DNA from: Acidobacteriota bacterium | GTDB lineage: Bacteria > Acidobacteriota > HRBIN11 | DNA length: 6,041 nucleotides | Assembly: GCA_025061865.1 (NCBI GenBank) | Contig: JANXAA010000132.1 | Location: forward strand, 290 to 6,330 | Direction of reading: 5' to 3' | Part shown: positions 5,115 through 6,041 of the stretch, one piece after another | How positions within the stretch are numbered: the first letter of the stretch is position 1 | How the letters are laid out: the number at the start of each line of letters is the position of its first letter | Notes under the pieces: model-generated | Databases searched by the model: none | Seen by the model: the letters and a program-made list of their open reading frames with translations, nothing else | What the model was told of the DNA's origin: nothing | Program-made: the position numbers and the translations under genes

Positions 5115-5144
5115 TTGACAGGGGGGGTACCCCTTTGGTAGGGT
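5115..5144 (+). promoter_or_regulatory. Sigma-70-type promoter of the nuoL leader
   Basis: A perfect -35 hexamer TTGACA (5115-5120) and a -10-like TAGGGT (5139-5144) are separated by 18 nt. TAGGGT keeps the three most important -10 bases (T, A and the final T). Initiation is expected near 5151, about 158 nt before the nuoL ATG. The spacer contains the perfect palindrome GGGGTACCCC (5124-5133), and TACCC (5128-5132) is also inverted against GGGTA (5141-5145) over the -10 box, so a repressor site is possible. Confidence 0.65.
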
Positions 5145-5150
5145 ATGGCC

Positions 5151-5246
5151 TTCTTCGTCGACCCTTGCGATATCTCGACAAAGGACGTTGGGCCAAGAGC
5201 CCTCTTGACCCCATGCCCTATGCTCTATGGCCGGGGTCCTTTTTAT
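5151..5246 (+). ncRNA. Candidate structured leader RNA / attenuator (or about 95-nt small RNA) upstream of nuoL
   Basis: Between the predicted start site and a T5 terminator the RNA can fold almost entirely. P1 is GTCGA (5157-5161) with TCGAC (5175-5179). P2 is GGGC (5190-5193) with GCCC (5199-5202). The terminator hairpin is 5207-5238. Directly after P1, AAAGGAC (5180-5186) is perfectly complementary to GTCCTTT (5236-5242), the 3' edge of the terminator stem plus its T tract. This pairing can extend through TTGG and CC (5188-5194) to 5229-5234. It excludes the terminator hairpin, and P2 occludes part of it, giving the parts list of a riboswitch or attenuator. I recognise no known riboswitch, SRP RNA or 6S RNA motif. 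If read-through is low it would instead be a small RNA gene. Confidence 0.4.
5207..5244 (+). terminator. Intrinsic terminator inside the nuoL leader
   Basis: GACCCC (5207-5212) pairs with GGGGTC (5233-5238), then GCC (5215-5217) with GGC (5229-5231) across a small asymmetric internal loop, closing an 11-nt loop. One C separates the stem from TTTTT (5240-5244). This is the only hairpin in the window with a canonical T tract. It lies downstream of a promoter and 65 bp upstream of the nuoL start, with no upstream gene on this strand for it to terminate. Confidence 0.65.
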
Positions 5247-5267
5247 CGCTCCAAGGGCGTCACCGTC

Positions 5268-5288
5268 AACGCGTGGCGTCCAGGCGTT
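5268..5288 (+). promoter_or_regulatory. Hairpin next to the nuoL ribosome binding site
   Basis: AACGC (5268-5272) pairs with GCGTT (5284-5288) and TGG (5274-5276) with CCA (5280-5282), separated by a symmetric G-G mismatch and closing a CGT triloop. It ends 6 nt before the GAGG ribosome binding site (5295-5298) and could stabilise the mRNA or present the binding site. GGCGT also recurs at 5256, 5275 and 5283. Confidence 0.4.
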
Positions 5289-5308
5289 AACCCCGAGGAA
5301 ATAGGACG

Positions 5309-6041
5309 ATGACGACACCGTTCTGGTATGTCGGCTTGATCCCCCTACTGCCGGGCCTGGGCGCTCTGGTCAATGGGGTCTTGGGACGGCGGTTCCCCAA
5401 GCGGGTCATCCATACAATCGCCTGTGGGACGGCATTGATATCGTGCCTATTAGCCGTTGTCCTGCTGGTCCAGTTCGTGCAGTATCCGCCCGAGGCACGG
5501 CGCTTTACCGTGACCTATTACGACTGGCTGAATGTCGGACCGGTACGCCTCCCGACGGGGGAGAGCGTGCGTCTCCATGTACCCGTCGAGCTGTTGATCG
5601 ACCCCCTGTCGGTCGTGATGGTCCTGGTCGTGACCTTCGTAGGGTTTCTCATCCACGTGTACTCGACGGGTTACATGGGGGAAGACCCAGACTACGCTCG
5701 GTACTTCTCGTACTTGAACCTCTTCATGTGTGCCATGCTGACGCTGGCCCTGAGCAGTAGCTTCCTCTTGCTGTTCGTCGGCTGGGAGGGCGTCGGTCTA
5801 TGCTCGTACCTGCTGATCGGCTTTTGGGCCGACCGCACGTCGGCGGCCAACGCCGGTAAGAAAGCCTTCCTTGTGAACCGTATTGGGGACTTGGGTTTCA
5901 TGATCGGCATGATGCTAATATTTCTTCAATTCGGGAGTCTCCGGTTCGAAGACGTATTCACCCGGGTGACCAACGGGTCATACAGCGTCAATGACCCCAT
6001 CTTGGTCGCCATCGGTCTATTCCTGCTGATGGGTGTGACGG
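5309..6041 (+). CDS. nuoL: NADH-quinone oxidoreductase subunit L (NuoL), N-terminal part
   Basis: The frame is open from the ATG at 5309 to the right edge, giving about 244 residues of a protein that is normally 600-650 long. Family marks are MTTPFWYVGLIPLLPGLGALVNGVLGRR as the first transmembrane segment, LIDPLSVVMVLVVTFVGFLIHVYSTGYM (97-123), the Y-RYFSYLNLFMCAMLTLAL segment, and GWEGVGLCSYLLIGFW with Glu160. Glu160 corresponds to the essential TM5 glutamate of the antiporter-like proton channel. The conserved KAFLVNRIGDLGF follows near residue 185. NuoL is the distal membrane-arm subunit of complex I and couples NADH or ferredoxin oxidation to proton translocation. The ribosome binding site is GAGG at 5295-5298, or TAGGA closer in. 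Normally nuoK lies immediately upstream; here there is none, and nuoL begins its own transcript behind a structured leader. MrpA or another antiporter-like homologue is less likely given the NuoL-specific N-terminus. Confidence 0.94.
   Translation, partial: MTTPFWYVGLIPLLPGLGALVNGVLGRRFPKRVIHTIACGTALISCLLAVVLLVQFVQYPPEARRFTVTYYDWLNVGPVRLPTGESVRLHVPVELLIDPLSVVMVLVVTFVGFLIHVYSTGYMGEDPDYARYFSYLNLFMCAMLTLALSSSFLLLFVGWEGVGLCSYLLIGFWADRTSAANAGKKAFLVNRIGDLGFMIGMMLIFLQFGSLRFEDVFTRVTNGSYSVNDPILVAIGLFLLMGVT

Noticed and set aside
5213..5290. 25-codon leader peptide starting inside the terminator loop
   Set aside because: No ribosome binding site precedes its ATG, there is no run of regulatory codons, and the start lies within a stable hairpin.

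Overview
The window is visibly G+C-rich bacterial DNA with G/C-ending codons, compact genes and short spacers. A proton-pumping complex I subunit at the right edge indicates a respiring bacterium. No marker gene here fixes the phylum, so I do not name an organism. No tRNA, rRNA, CRISPR array, insertion sequence or phage gene is recognisable.

Layout, left to right. (1) The C-terminal half of an M20-family amidohydrolase (+, 1-677) faces a small secreted heavy-metal-binding (HMA) protein (-, 805-1095), with a GC-rich stem-loop between their ends. (2) A 458-bp noncoding divergent region (1096-1553) is rich in inverted repeats and G-runs. It carries a good promoter for the HMA gene. (3) A tight plus-strand operon follows: a YbhB-type PEBP protein (1554-2015), a GTG-started FAD-dependent oxidoreductase of the geranylgeranyl-reductase-like family (2018-3217), and a condensing beta-ketoacyl synthase with an intact Cys-His-His triad (3199-4455). 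The spacers are 2 bp and a 19-bp overlap. (4) A START/SRPBCC-fold polyketide-cyclase-like protein (-, 4469-4996) converges on the synthase with only 13 bp between stop codons, and a strong hairpin sits over the junction. (5) A 270-bp leader region (5039-5308) precedes nuoL (+, 5309 to the edge), the proton-channel subunit NuoL of complex I.

Synthase, flavoprotein and cyclase-like protein together suggest a small polyketide-like or modified-fatty-acid pathway. No acyl carrier protein, chain-length factor or thioesterase is in view, so the product is unknown.

The most unusual element is upstream of nuoL. A clear promoter (TTGACA, 18 nt, TAGGGT) is followed about 95 nt after its predicted start site by a textbook intrinsic terminator with a T5 tract, still in front of nuoL. 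An upstream segment can pair with the terminator's 3' arm and T tract, giving a plausible terminator/antiterminator switch, or alternatively a roughly 95-nt small RNA. Two 9-bp direct repeats lie just upstream of the -35 box, a 10-bp palindrome lies in the promoter spacer, and another hairpin lies next to the nuoL ribosome binding site.
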